DNA of 64,000 bases, from the NCBI RefSeq assembly GCF_000568815.1, contig NZ_CP007201.1, positions 2,799,654 through 2,863,653 on the forward strand, given 5' to 3'. Numbering within the stretch: position 1 is the stretch's first letter; each line of letters begins with the position of its first letter. A program made the position numbers and the translations under genes. This stretch comes from Sulfurospirillum multivorans DSM 12446 (lineage in GTDB: Bacteria; Campylobacterota; Campylobacteria; Campylobacterales; Sulfurospirillaceae). Under the pieces are notes generated by a model. That model searched no databases. It saw only the letters and a program-made list of their open reading frames with translations, and was not told the origin of the DNA. Positions 24,208 through 31,204 of the stretch are shown in pieces.

Positions 24208-24834
24208 CTACGCCCTATCCAACGCTAACTTAAGACCTAAAGCGCCTAGTACACTTCCTGCAATTCTGTCGATGTACTTTTTAGAACGCAAATAAACCTT
24301 TTGTGCTTTTTGCATTGATAAAAGTCCTACAACGCACGAGTACCATGAAACATCGATGATAAACGCGATGAGACAGACAAAAAGCGTTCCAAAAGGAGGT
24401 ATCTCTTGGGGAAGCAAAGCGGCAAAAATACTTCCGATGATGATGGCGGTTTTGGGGTTGCTCATCTGTGTTGCAAACCCAAATAAAATGGCTTTGAAAA
24501 AACTCTTTGGTTTTTGCTCCAAACTGAGCTTGGTCTCTAAAGGTGTATCGGCATATTTCCACATTTTATAGGCTAAATAGACAAGGTACATGCCTCCTAC
24601 GATTTTTAAAGCGCCATACAAAAAAGGTACCGTTTTCAAAATAGCATAGAGCCCAAAGATGGCTAAAAGCGAAAAGACAACAGCCCCCATTCCTAAACCA
24701 ATCGCCACACCAAACCCCTCTTTGCGAGACTTTGAAACAGCCGTTTTGGCGATTAAGATAAAACTAGGTCCCGGACTCATCGTCCCCAATATAAACACCG
24801 TTGCGATCGCTAAAAGAAAAGAGTATTCACCCAT
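24208..24834 (-). CDS. LysE/RhtB-family exporter
   Basis: The 208-residue protein has six membrane helices and the LysE/RhtB signature near its start (GTMSPGPSFILIAKTAVSKS). These proteins export amino acids or homoserine lactones; the substrate cannot be told from sequence. A TTTACATGTAAA copy at 24843-24854 runs into its ribosome binding site, eight bases before the ATG. Confidence 0.9.
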   Translation of the reverse strand: MGEYSFLLAIATVFILGTMSPGPSFILIAKTAVSKSRKEGFGVAIGLGMGAVVFSLLAIFGLYAILKTVPFLYGALKIVGGMYLVYLAYKMWKYADTPLETKLSLEQKPKSFFKAILFGFATQMSNPKTAIIIGSIFAALLPQEIPPFGTLFVCLIAFIIDVSWYSCVVGLLSMQKAQKVYLRSKKYIDRIAGSVLGALGLKLALDRA

Positions 24835-24975
24835 GATTTGCCTTTACATGTAAAGATTTTTACCAGTACACTTGATTACTTTTGGATAATGTAAGTTTAG
24901 CATGCAAACGTGAACAGTCACCTAAGAGAGGTTGTTTAAATGGTTTTTTTGATAGGATTTCTTTGGAAAATATTT

Positions 24976-25002
24976 ACATGTAAAAAAAGGGAAAAGCCCC
25001 TT
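24976..25002 (-). terminator. Rho-independent terminator of the GIY-YIG gene
   Basis: On the minus strand AAGGGG, a short loop and CCCTT are followed by a run of seven T, 30 bases after the GIY-YIG stop codon. The T-run leads directly into a TTTACATGTAAA copy at 24973-24984. The rest of the 197-base gap holds nothing else recognisable. Confidence 0.75.
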
Positions 25003-25031
25003 AACTACTTTACAATAGATTCTTTAGCTTT

Positions 25032-25679
25032 CTAAACAATATGAGGGTTGTACTTCTGATTAACTTCGTTACAACCATCTTCATGAAATAAATCTGTTGT
25101 CATAATTATTGAATAAGGATCAAAATTGTAGACAAATTTTTCTGCATTAATCAAAATATCATCTTCAGGTGAAAAAAATTTCTTATCTTCTTGTCCAGCA
25201 ATAAATCCAAGATCTGTTCTTGTAATGGTTTGATCAACTAGATAGCCAGCTACTGCTTTTTCTTGTGTAATTTCAAGCCAAACCCGTTCTTTAGGCTGCA
25301 CTATACGAATAGCAACAATATCAGATTTAAGCCAATTTAAGTACTTAGCCCTCAATTTTTCCGTTATATCAATAGCTGAATATAAATCTTCTTTTGATAC
25401 TTCGCTATTTTTCTGTAGTAAAGATATAGCTTTATCAATAGGAAATTTGAAAAACTCTCGATTATTATTTACTCTAAAATCAGCCAGTTTTTCATGAATT
25501 TTTTTCTCAACCAATTCATAATCATCACAAAAAATCTCAAATGCAACTTGAAAAGGTGTTGGTATTCCAGTACTATACAGTTCACGAGCACGACTTCTAC
25601 TATCCCGTTTTGTTTTACCAACTTTAATTAACCCTGGCATAGATTGATTAATAAGAATATAGACATATCCTGAGTCCAA
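25032..25679 (-). CDS. GIY-YIG nuclease-domain protein
   Basis: The 215-residue protein begins with the GIY-YIG fold in its T5orf172/Mug113 form: YVYILINQSMPGLIKVGKTK, an Arg in the RSRARELYS helix and a distal EFFKF strand with the conserved Glu. The second half is unrecognised. The gene is clearly more AT-rich than its neighbours and has its own terminator, suggesting recent transfer, possibly as a defence or phage-related gene. The activity is inferred from the domain only. Confidence 0.75.
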   Translation of the reverse strand: MDSGYVYILINQSMPGLIKVGKTKRDSRSRARELYSTGIPTPFQVAFEIFCDDYELVEKKIHEKLADFRVNNNREFFKFPIDKAISLLQKNSEVSKEDLYSAIDITEKLRAKYLNWLKSDIVAIRIVQPKERVWLEITQEKAVAGYLVDQTITRTDLGFIAGQEDKKFFSPEDDILINAEKFVYNFDPYSIIMTTDLFHEDGCNEVNQKYNPHIV

Positions 25680-25773
25680 TTATTGTTTCCTTTATACTTA
25701 ACTATTTAGTGAAAAATTATATATTGAAAACTCTTAAATAAAAAAGTATAGCAAGGGACAAGCTATTTTTAAT

Positions 25774-26049
25774 TTACTCTTTCAAATACTTACGAGACAC
25801 AACCACACCCTCATACCCCGTCGTTTTTACCGCTTCTAAAAACGTCTTATCTTCAACGCCATCTTTGGCAATGACTACTGCCAATTTTGTCTCTAACGTC
25901 ACTTTAGAGGACTCAACTCCCTCGACACTTTTGAGTGCTTTTTTAACTGCGGTTGTGCACAAAGGACAGTGCATTTCAGCCACTTTTATGACCACTTCTT
26001 CTTTGGCAGAGAGCATCAACGGTAAAAGGAGTATCAACCACTTTTTCAT
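25774..26049 (-). CDS. MerP-like periplasmic heavy-metal-binding protein
   Basis: The 91-residue protein has a signal peptide and one HMA domain with the metal site MHCPLC (residues 23-28). It overlaps the MerT-like gene by four bases. MerP passes metal ions to MerT; no merA or merR is nearby, so the metal may be copper or another cation rather than mercury. Confidence 0.82.
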   Translation of the reverse strand: MKKWLILLLPLMLSAKEEVVIKVAEMHCPLCTTAVKKALKSVEGVESSKVTLETKLAVVIAKDGVEDKTFLEAVKTTGYEGVVVSRKYLKE

Positions 26050-26378
26050 TCTGCATCCTCAATAAAAAGATTTGCCCATTCGGGATAGAGCAATATCACG
26101 ACAATCAACCCTAAAACAATCATATAAAACCACACATAACGCTTTCTCTTTTGAGGATTACATGTAAAGGTATGATGCGCGTAAGAGCGCCATGAAAGCC
26201 ACAAAACAAAGAGCGATAAAAGGGAGAGTGGTATGCGAAACGGGGTGAGGACTTCTAAGAAGCTTAAAAATCCAAAAGAGATTCCAAAGAGTAAAAACAG
26301 CAGTGGAGGCAGACAGCATGCCGTTGCGGCAAAGGCTGAAAGCAGTGCTGTAAGTAAACTTAGAATCTCTTTTTTCAT
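26046..26378 (-). CDS. MerT-like small membrane transporter
   Basis: The 110-residue protein has three membrane helices, with a Cys-Cys pair at 21-22 in the first (FAATACCLPPLLFLLFGIS), the metal site of MerT-type importers. A further Cys lies in the FTCNPQKRK loop, encoded by a TTACATGTAA copy. It sits between the transglutaminase-like gene (three-base gap) and the MerP-like gene, all in one direction. Confidence 0.78.
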   Translation of the reverse strand: MKKEILSLLTALLSAFAATACCLPPLLFLLFGISFGFLSFLEVLTPFRIPLSLLSLFVLWLSWRSYAHHTFTCNPQKRKRYVWFYMIVLGLIVVILLYPEWANLFIEDAE

Positions 26379-26381
26379 ACG

Positions 26382-27470
26382 TTAGAGTTTTTCTTGTGAG
26401 TTAAAGCTATACGCAAACGCCGCTGGAGCGTAGTAGTCTAAGACTTCATCTTCGACTTCGCCGTATGGGTAACCGAACATATTAAGTGGTTTTTGCGCTG
26501 GCATTGGCGTTAAGACAAAATCACGCGCTGTGTTGTAGCCCATCCAGTTCATCTCCCAGTTTCCAAAGAAATACTCACGTACTTCTTTCACAAGTGGATC
26601 GTTCAACGTCATTTTTTCGGTCAAGATAACTTTAGCCACATCGGCAGGATCGCAAGGAATCCAACCTGCGCCATCTAGGTAAAATTCCGCTCTACAATGC
26701 TCGCCTCCCGTGATTTTTGCCAACCCTTTTTCATCACTGCTTCCACACGCTTTGGAGTAACGAGAACTACCTAAACGAATACCAAAGATCTCACGTGCAG
26801 GCACGCCAACACTTCTAAGAAGCGCTACAAAAACAGAACTAATGTCGGTGCATTTTCCACCCATGATGTTTTGCTCAATCGCCTTGCCTGCATCACCCAA
26901 TCCACAACCGACGACGGCATTGTCGCGGTACATATTTTCAGTGACCCACGCGTAAATTGCTTTGGCTTTATCAAGCGGTGTTGTGCTGTTCGCTGTGATT
27001 TTAAGCGCCAACTCTTTGACTTTTCCACTGGTGGGGATGTGTGCCGTTGGTTTGAGATAGTGTGCAACATCTTTGGGATATTTGGTTGAAGCGGTTGCTT
27101 TGCTAAGATCAGAATTTCGCTCATACGTCGTAATCGTATAGGTCACTTCGAGGAGTTTTTCGCCACCATTTTTCCACTCAGCATAGAGTGTTCTGGCTTT
27201 GTAACTGTTTTTGTCGGTCACATACGCGTTGGTTGCATTGGAGCTAAATTTAAAATCGCTCACCTTTTGGAAGAGAGTTTCTTGTGGAAGAGGAACCCAC
27301 AGTTTGGTCAAGCCATTTTTGTTTTCATGTTTGAGGTTGTAACTGTTTGTGACGAAAAAAATACGTGTTTTACTCTTTGGCTCACTCGCCTCCAAAATCG
27401 AAACCTGAGGAAGAATAACCGAACTTGCACCAAGGGCTAAACACCCTTTCATAAACGCTCTTCTTTGCAT
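26382..27470 (-). CDS. Exported transglutaminase-like protein
   Basis: The 362-residue protein begins with a twin-arginine-type leader (MQRRAFMKGCLALGASSVIL) and contains a transglutaminase core with the Cys-His-Asp set in GGKCTDISSVFVALLRSVGV, GEHCRAEFY and IPCDPADV. Bacterial members are usually proteases or peptide-bond enzymes rather than crosslinkers. First gene of a three-gene unit with the MerT/MerP-like pair. A TTACATGTAA copy at 27479-27488 provides its ribosome binding site context. Confidence 0.85.
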   Translation of the reverse strand: MQRRAFMKGCLALGASSVILPQVSILEASEPKSKTRIFFVTNSYNLKHENKNGLTKLWVPLPQETLFQKVSDFKFSSNATNAYVTDKNSYKARTLYAEWKNGGEKLLEVTYTITTYERNSDLSKATASTKYPKDVAHYLKPTAHIPTSGKVKELALKITANSTTPLDKAKAIYAWVTENMYRDNAVVGCGLGDAGKAIEQNIMGGKCTDISSVFVALLRSVGVPAREIFGIRLGSSRYSKACGSSDEKGLAKITGGEHCRAEFYLDGAGWIPCDPADVAKVILTEKMTLNDPLVKEVREYFFGNWEMNWMGYNTARDFVLTPMPAQKPLNMFGYPYGEVEDEVLDYYAPAAFAYSFNSQEKL

Positions 27471-27549
27471 AAAAATCCTTACATGTAAAGTGGCACGAAG
27501 AGGAGAAAAAACATAAAAGCAGTCAAAAAAGGAGGTTACAATTATGTTT

Positions 27550-27564
27550 GTCTAAGCCTTAGAC
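27550..27564. promoter_or_regulatory. Palindrome GTCTAA-GCC-TTAGAC
   Basis: A perfect six-plus-six palindrome with a three-base centre lies about 80 bases upstream of the transglutaminase-like gene. It could be an operator for that unit. The regulator is unknown. Confidence 0.3.
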
Positions 27565-27608
27565 GTCGTGCATTAGGGAGATTGTACCGTGAGTTTGCTT
27601 AAGAAAGT

Positions 27609-27643
27609 CTCTAAAAACCCTTATAATATAGGGGCTTTTAGAG
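27609..27643 (-). terminator. Terminator of the Ala/Lys-rich protein gene
   Basis: CTCTAAAA plus CCC pairs with GGG plus TTTTAGAG across an AT loop, just after the stop codon of the minus-strand gene at 27656. The symmetry allows function on either strand. Confidence 0.65.
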
Positions 27644-27655
27644 CTTTTAATCTCG

Positions 27656-27958
27656 CTAGGCGATGGTCGTACTTTTAGTGCTTTTTTTACCTTTTTTCTT
27701 TGCCGCTTCTGCCGCTGCTTTTGAAGGTTTTGCGGCTATTTTTTGGGTAGCTGATGCCTTTTTAGAGGCTACTTTTGTAGATGTAGTCGCTGCATTTTTG
27801 ACGTTTTTTTGTGCCGTTGTATTGGCTTTTGCTTTAAACGCTTGATCCGTATGTTTTTTCTTTGTTTGAACCGTATCACTCGTGACACTACTGCTTGCAA
27901 ACACACTTGAATTCAGCAGTATAAGACCTGCTGAAACCATTAAGAAACGTTTGAACAT
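27656..27958 (-). CDS. Exported Ala/Lys/Thr-rich low-complexity protein
   Basis: After a signal peptide (MFKRFLMVSAGLILLNSSVF) the 100-residue protein is almost entirely Ala, Lys, Thr and Ser (KKASATQKIAAKPSKAAAEA), like a histone-H1-type tail. ATG 27958 was chosen because AAGGAGA precedes it; an upstream in-frame ATG at 27985 has no ribosome binding site. It may be a periplasmic polycation of unknown use. Confidence 0.6.
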   Translation of the reverse strand: MFKRFLMVSAGLILLNSSVFASSSVTSDTVQTKKKHTDQAFKAKANTTAQKNVKNAATTSTKVASKKASATQKIAAKPSKAAAEAAKKKGKKSTKSTTIA

Positions 27959-28012
27959 CTCTTCTCCTTGAAAAATAAAACGCATTGTAGCTTGATTTGA
28001 TAAATGAAGTTT

Positions 28013-28996
28013 CTAAAACTTTTCAAGAATATAAAGATATTCGCTTAACGCTTTTTTATTTTCCTGATTGCGATACCCTTTAAAGCGTTGATGGGGCATC
28101 TGAAACGACGCGCACGTGCCATAGCGTTCCAACATGCTGGATAACACTGCAAGGTCGATAATTCCCTCATCATTATAGCTAAGAACGATCCATGGAAAAT
28201 TGGCCTTTTGGATAATATCTTCCAGTGCCAAAAGCGCTGTGCCACTTTTGCAGTACGCCGAACTTTCATATGCCCTCACTCCCGTTTTGCCCTTTGGCGT
28301 AAACGCATCGTACCGCGCTATCGTGTTTAAGATGTGGTAATTCGCCCCGTATTGACGACGATTGTACGGAGGATCGAGGTAGAGAATATCGCCTTTAAGC
28401 GTGGAGATAAGCACATTGGCATCTTCACAAAAAACCTGATGGTGCGCAGACGTTGACAGCGAGGGAAAAGCATGCAGATGCAGTTTTTCGCACGCCAAAG
28501 GCTTGAGATGTTTGAGATACGCACTGTAAATGGAAGCCGTGTTGGCAACCTTGTCAGCGCTGTGCAGCAGTGAGGCTAGGAGGTAAATATAAAGCGGCTC
28601 ATCACGCTTATACGCTTCAATGCCTTGGCGCACCGCATCGATTTTTTGCGCATTTTCATCGCTAAAATAGTTCCGCCCACTGCCACTTTCCAAGCAGTAG
28701 TGCTCATACATCAGCCCTTTGCGTAAAGGGAGTGCATTTAAGGAGGTGATGATGGCATCCATGGCGGATAATGTAGGGGTTTTTAGCATGGCGCGGTTGA
28801 GCACATAGCTGTAAAATTCAAGGTCATTGCTGAGGAGGATGCACCCTTTTTGGGCAAAATAGCTCCCGACCGAACCACTTCCAGCAAAAAGATCGCAAAA
28901 AATTTTCGGCGGAACGTTTTCTTTCAAAAGAGACGACGTGTGTGCATCGATAAAAGAGAGAAGTTTTACTTTCGAGCCGATGTAGTTCACCTGCAT
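28013..28996 (-). CDS. D12-class DNA adenine-N6 methyltransferase
   Basis: The 327-residue enzyme has the SAM motif FCDLFAGSGSVG, the catalytic DPPYN (LYLDPPYNRRQYG) and an N-terminal YIGSKVKLL, the pattern of Dam-like, D12-class adenine methyltransferases. No restriction endonuclease gene is adjacent, so it is probably solitary or part of a distant system. The target sequence cannot be read from the protein. Confidence 0.85.
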   Translation of the reverse strand: MQVNYIGSKVKLLSFIDAHTSSLLKENVPPKIFCDLFAGSGSVGSYFAQKGCILLSNDLEFYSYVLNRAMLKTPTLSAMDAIITSLNALPLRKGLMYEHYCLESGSGRNYFSDENAQKIDAVRQGIEAYKRDEPLYIYLLASLLHSADKVANTASIYSAYLKHLKPLACEKLHLHAFPSLSTSAHHQVFCEDANVLISTLKGDILYLDPPYNRRQYGANYHILNTIARYDAFTPKGKTGVRAYESSAYCKSGTALLALEDIIQKANFPWIVLSYNDEGIIDLAVLSSMLERYGTCASFQMPHQRFKGYRNQENKKALSEYLYILEKF

Positions 28997-29012
28997 TCCC
29001 CAAAATTTTCAA

Positions 29013-29018
29013 TATAAT
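29013..29018 (+). promoter_or_regulatory. -10 box of the CheY-like gene
   Basis: A perfect TATAAT in CAATATAATATC lies 59 bases before the cheY-like start codon, in the short divergent gap with the methyltransferase gene. The start has a plausible AAAAGGACG ribosome binding site. Confidence 0.5.
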
Positions 29019-29076
29019 ATCAAAACAAGAACACTTTTTGCTTAAGCATTAGATACGAATTTTAAAAGGACGAGAC

Positions 29077-29436
29077 ATGCATTTTTTAGTTGTTGACGAT
29101 AGCTCAACAATGCGCAGAATTCTGTGCAACACCATCAACAGTATAGGCTACACAACCACGGCAGCCGAAGACGGGTTAGATGCACTTGAAAAGATCAAAG
29201 AACAAAAGTTTGACGTGATTATGACGGACTGGAATATGCCACGAATGGACGGACTGCATTTGGTAAGAGCGCTTCGCGCGATGGAAGCGTATAAAAAAAC
29301 ACCCATTATTATGGTCACAACCGAGGGTGGCAAACAAGAGGTGATTACGGCGATTAAAGAGGGGGTCACCAACTACATCGTCAAGCCTTTTACCGCGTTT
29401 CTTTTACGAGAAAAACTCAAAGAGATCGTTAGCTAA
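29077..29436 (+). CDS. cheY: CheY-like single-domain response regulator
   Basis: A 119-residue stand-alone receiver domain with the acidic pair D7-D8, phospho-acceptor D51 (MTDWNMPRMDGL), a conserved Thr in MVTTEGG and Lys in IVKPFT. Length and sequence fit chemotaxis CheY, which binds the flagellar motor switch. No other chemotaxis gene is nearby, so another single-receiver role is possible. Confidence 0.85.
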   Translation: MHFLVVDDSSTMRRILCNTINSIGYTTTAAEDGLDALEKIKEQKFDVIMTDWNMPRMDGLHLVRALRAMEAYKKTPIIMVTTEGGKQEVITAIKEGVTNYIVKPFTAFLLREKLKEIVS

Positions 29437-29441
29437 CATTC

Positions 29442-29473
29442 GTTCTCTTTTGCCCCTAAAAGCAAAAGAGAAC
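29442..29473. terminator. Strong hairpin between convergent genes
   Basis: GTTCTCTTTTGC at 29442-29453 pairs perfectly with GCAAAAGAGAAC at 29462-29473 around CCCTAAAA. It separates cheY from the convergent guanidine operon end and can work for both strands, although the T-runs lie inside the stem. Confidence 0.7.
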
Positions 29474-29481
29474 TCTCACTA

Positions 29482-29877
29482 TCAATCTTTACATGTAAGA
29501 TAGTTTCGCCATCCACCAAGCTCACTGATCTCCTTCGCACCTTTCAGCGCATCACCTTCACACAAAAAGCCATACACCAAACTTCCATCTTCTAACACAA
29601 CCGTTCCAATGCACAGAGGTGAAGCAATCTGCACCATAAACGCTCCAAAATTCTCCAACGGCATCTGCCACACTTCAAGCTCCAACGCATAAGGACTCGA
29701 AGCGTCTTTGAGCATCCCTGGGCGTGGAGGATTTTTTTCAGGAACATTAAACAGACGATACCCCACAGCAGTTTTGCACGCTTTGAGAAACGTCGCCTCT
29801 AAGTTGACGAGCTGATGATTCAGCGGTAAGCCTTGCATGTGCGCTCCGCAGACGCCAATTTCGATCATTTTTGACAT
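29482..29877 (-). CDS. Allophanate hydrolase C-terminal domain as a separate protein
   Basis: The 131-residue protein matches the C-terminal domain of allophanate hydrolase (IGVCGAHMQGLPLNHQLVNL at the start). In AtzF-type enzymes this domain lies at the end of one chain of about 600 residues; here it has its own ATG and a good ribosome binding site (AAGGAG, six bases before ATG). It overlaps the amidase gene by 13 bases in another frame. In the fused enzymes this domain processes the amidase product to release CO2 and ammonia. Confidence 0.85.
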   Translation of the reverse strand: MSKMIEIGVCGAHMQGLPLNHQLVNLEATFLKACKTAVGYRLFNVPEKNPPRPGMLKDASSPYALELEVWQMPLENFGAFMVQIASPLCIGTVVLEDGSLVYGFLCEGDALKGAKEISELGGWRNYLTCKD

Positions 29878-31202
29878 GCTAACTCCTTTATGTAAATTTC
29901 TCCCATCGCAAGGAGTTTTTCATCTTCAAACGCATCGGCAAAGATCGTTATGCCAAAGGGAAGCCCATTGTTGCGCGTCCCTGCTGGCAGTGCAAGGGCG
30001 GAAAGATCAAGTAGGTTCATAAAATTGGTGTAGTAGCCAAGATTGGTATTGAGTTCAATCGGATTGGCTTCCACTTCGGCAATCGTATAAATTGTCCCCG
30101 TAGTCGGTGTCAGCATAAAATCTACCCATTTTAAACACTGTTCGGCTTCTCGCCTGTACGCTTTTAAGGCATACTCCGCTTCAAAGTAGTCACTCGCACT
30201 TTTATGTTTACCTTGCGCGATGATGGTGCGTGTCACATCTAAGAAACTCTCAGGTGATTTTTGAAGAAGCGCCTTCGTTGCCACGTAACGCTCTGCCACC
30301 CAAGGGCCACTGTAAAGAAGATTGGCAGCGTTTAAAAAAGGGGTAAAATCAATCTCTTCAACAACCGCACCCAAGGCAACAAACCGTGCTACCGCCGCTT
30401 CAAAAAGCGTTTGCGCCTCAGCATCGCCAAAAAATTGAAGATCGCTTTTTCGTGGAATCCCAATTCTAAGAGGCTTTTCTAACGTTTTGGTCTGTGTCGG
30501 CATCGTTCTTGCATACACATCTTCACTATCGTAAGACGCCATAATGGCAAAGAGCGTTTGCGCATCCGCACACGTTTGGGTAAAGAGCGACACACAGTCC
30601 AAACTACGGCACGCAGGCACAACACCAGAGGTGCTAAAAACCCCTTTGGTGGGTTTGACACCGATGAGATTATTAAACGCCGCCGGAACTCTGCCAGAAC
30701 CTGCTGTATCCGTTCCGAGGGAAAACGTAACAAGCTCCAAAGCAACACTCACCGCACTTCCTGCACTCGAACCTCCCGAAATGTACTCAGGATGGATGCT
30801 ATTTTGGCAGATGCCATAAGGGGAACGCGTTCCCACAAGACCTGTAGCAAATTGATCGAGATTGGTCTTGCCCATGGGAATTGCTCCTGCTTCGATTAAG
30901 CGCTCCACCACATACGCTGAACGCTCTGGCAGATAGCGAAAATCAGGGCACGCCGCCGTGGTGGGAACGCCTGCAAGATCGATGTTATCTTTAATCGCAA
31001 AAGGAATGCCATAAAGCGGTAACTCCTCGATTTTAGCCCCTTCAAGCCGTTTCAAATAAGGCTCTAGCTCCGCATCATTGAGTGTGTAAATCCAAATGGG
31101 ATTGTTTACATGTAAAGCCATTTTAGCTTTAAGCTCTGCCACAAGAGCACGAGGGGTGAGTGTTCCCTTTTGGTACGCTTGGCGTAAGGTTTGAATGTTC
31201 AT
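29865..31202 (-). CDS. atzF: Allophanate hydrolase, amidase domain
   Basis: The 445-residue amidase-signature enzyme has the Lys-Ser-Ser triad regions (FAIKDNID, then GGSSAGSAVSVAL and GTDTAGSGRVPAA). It should hydrolyse allophanate in the last step of guanidine or urea breakdown. It starts three bases after the carboxylase stop. The usual C-terminal domain is encoded separately just downstream. Confidence 0.9.
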   Translation of the reverse strand: MNIQTLRQAYQKGTLTPRALVAELKAKMALHVNNPIWIYTLNDAELEPYLKRLEGAKIEELPLYGIPFAIKDNIDLAGVPTTAACPDFRYLPERSAYVVERLIEAGAIPMGKTNLDQFATGLVGTRSPYGICQNSIHPEYISGGSSAGSAVSVALELVTFSLGTDTAGSGRVPAAFNNLIGVKPTKGVFSTSGVVPACRSLDCVSLFTQTCADAQTLFAIMASYDSEDVYARTMPTQTKTLEKPLRIGIPRKSDLQFFGDAEAQTLFEAAVARFVALGAVVEEIDFTPFLNAANLLYSGPWVAERYVATKALLQKSPESFLDVTRTIIAQGKHKSASDYFEAEYALKAYRREAEQCLKWVDFMLTPTTGTIYTIAEVEANPIELNTNLGYYTNFMNLLDLSALALPAGTRNNGLPFGITIFADAFEDEKLLAMGEIYIKELACQK

Positions 31203-31204
31203 CG

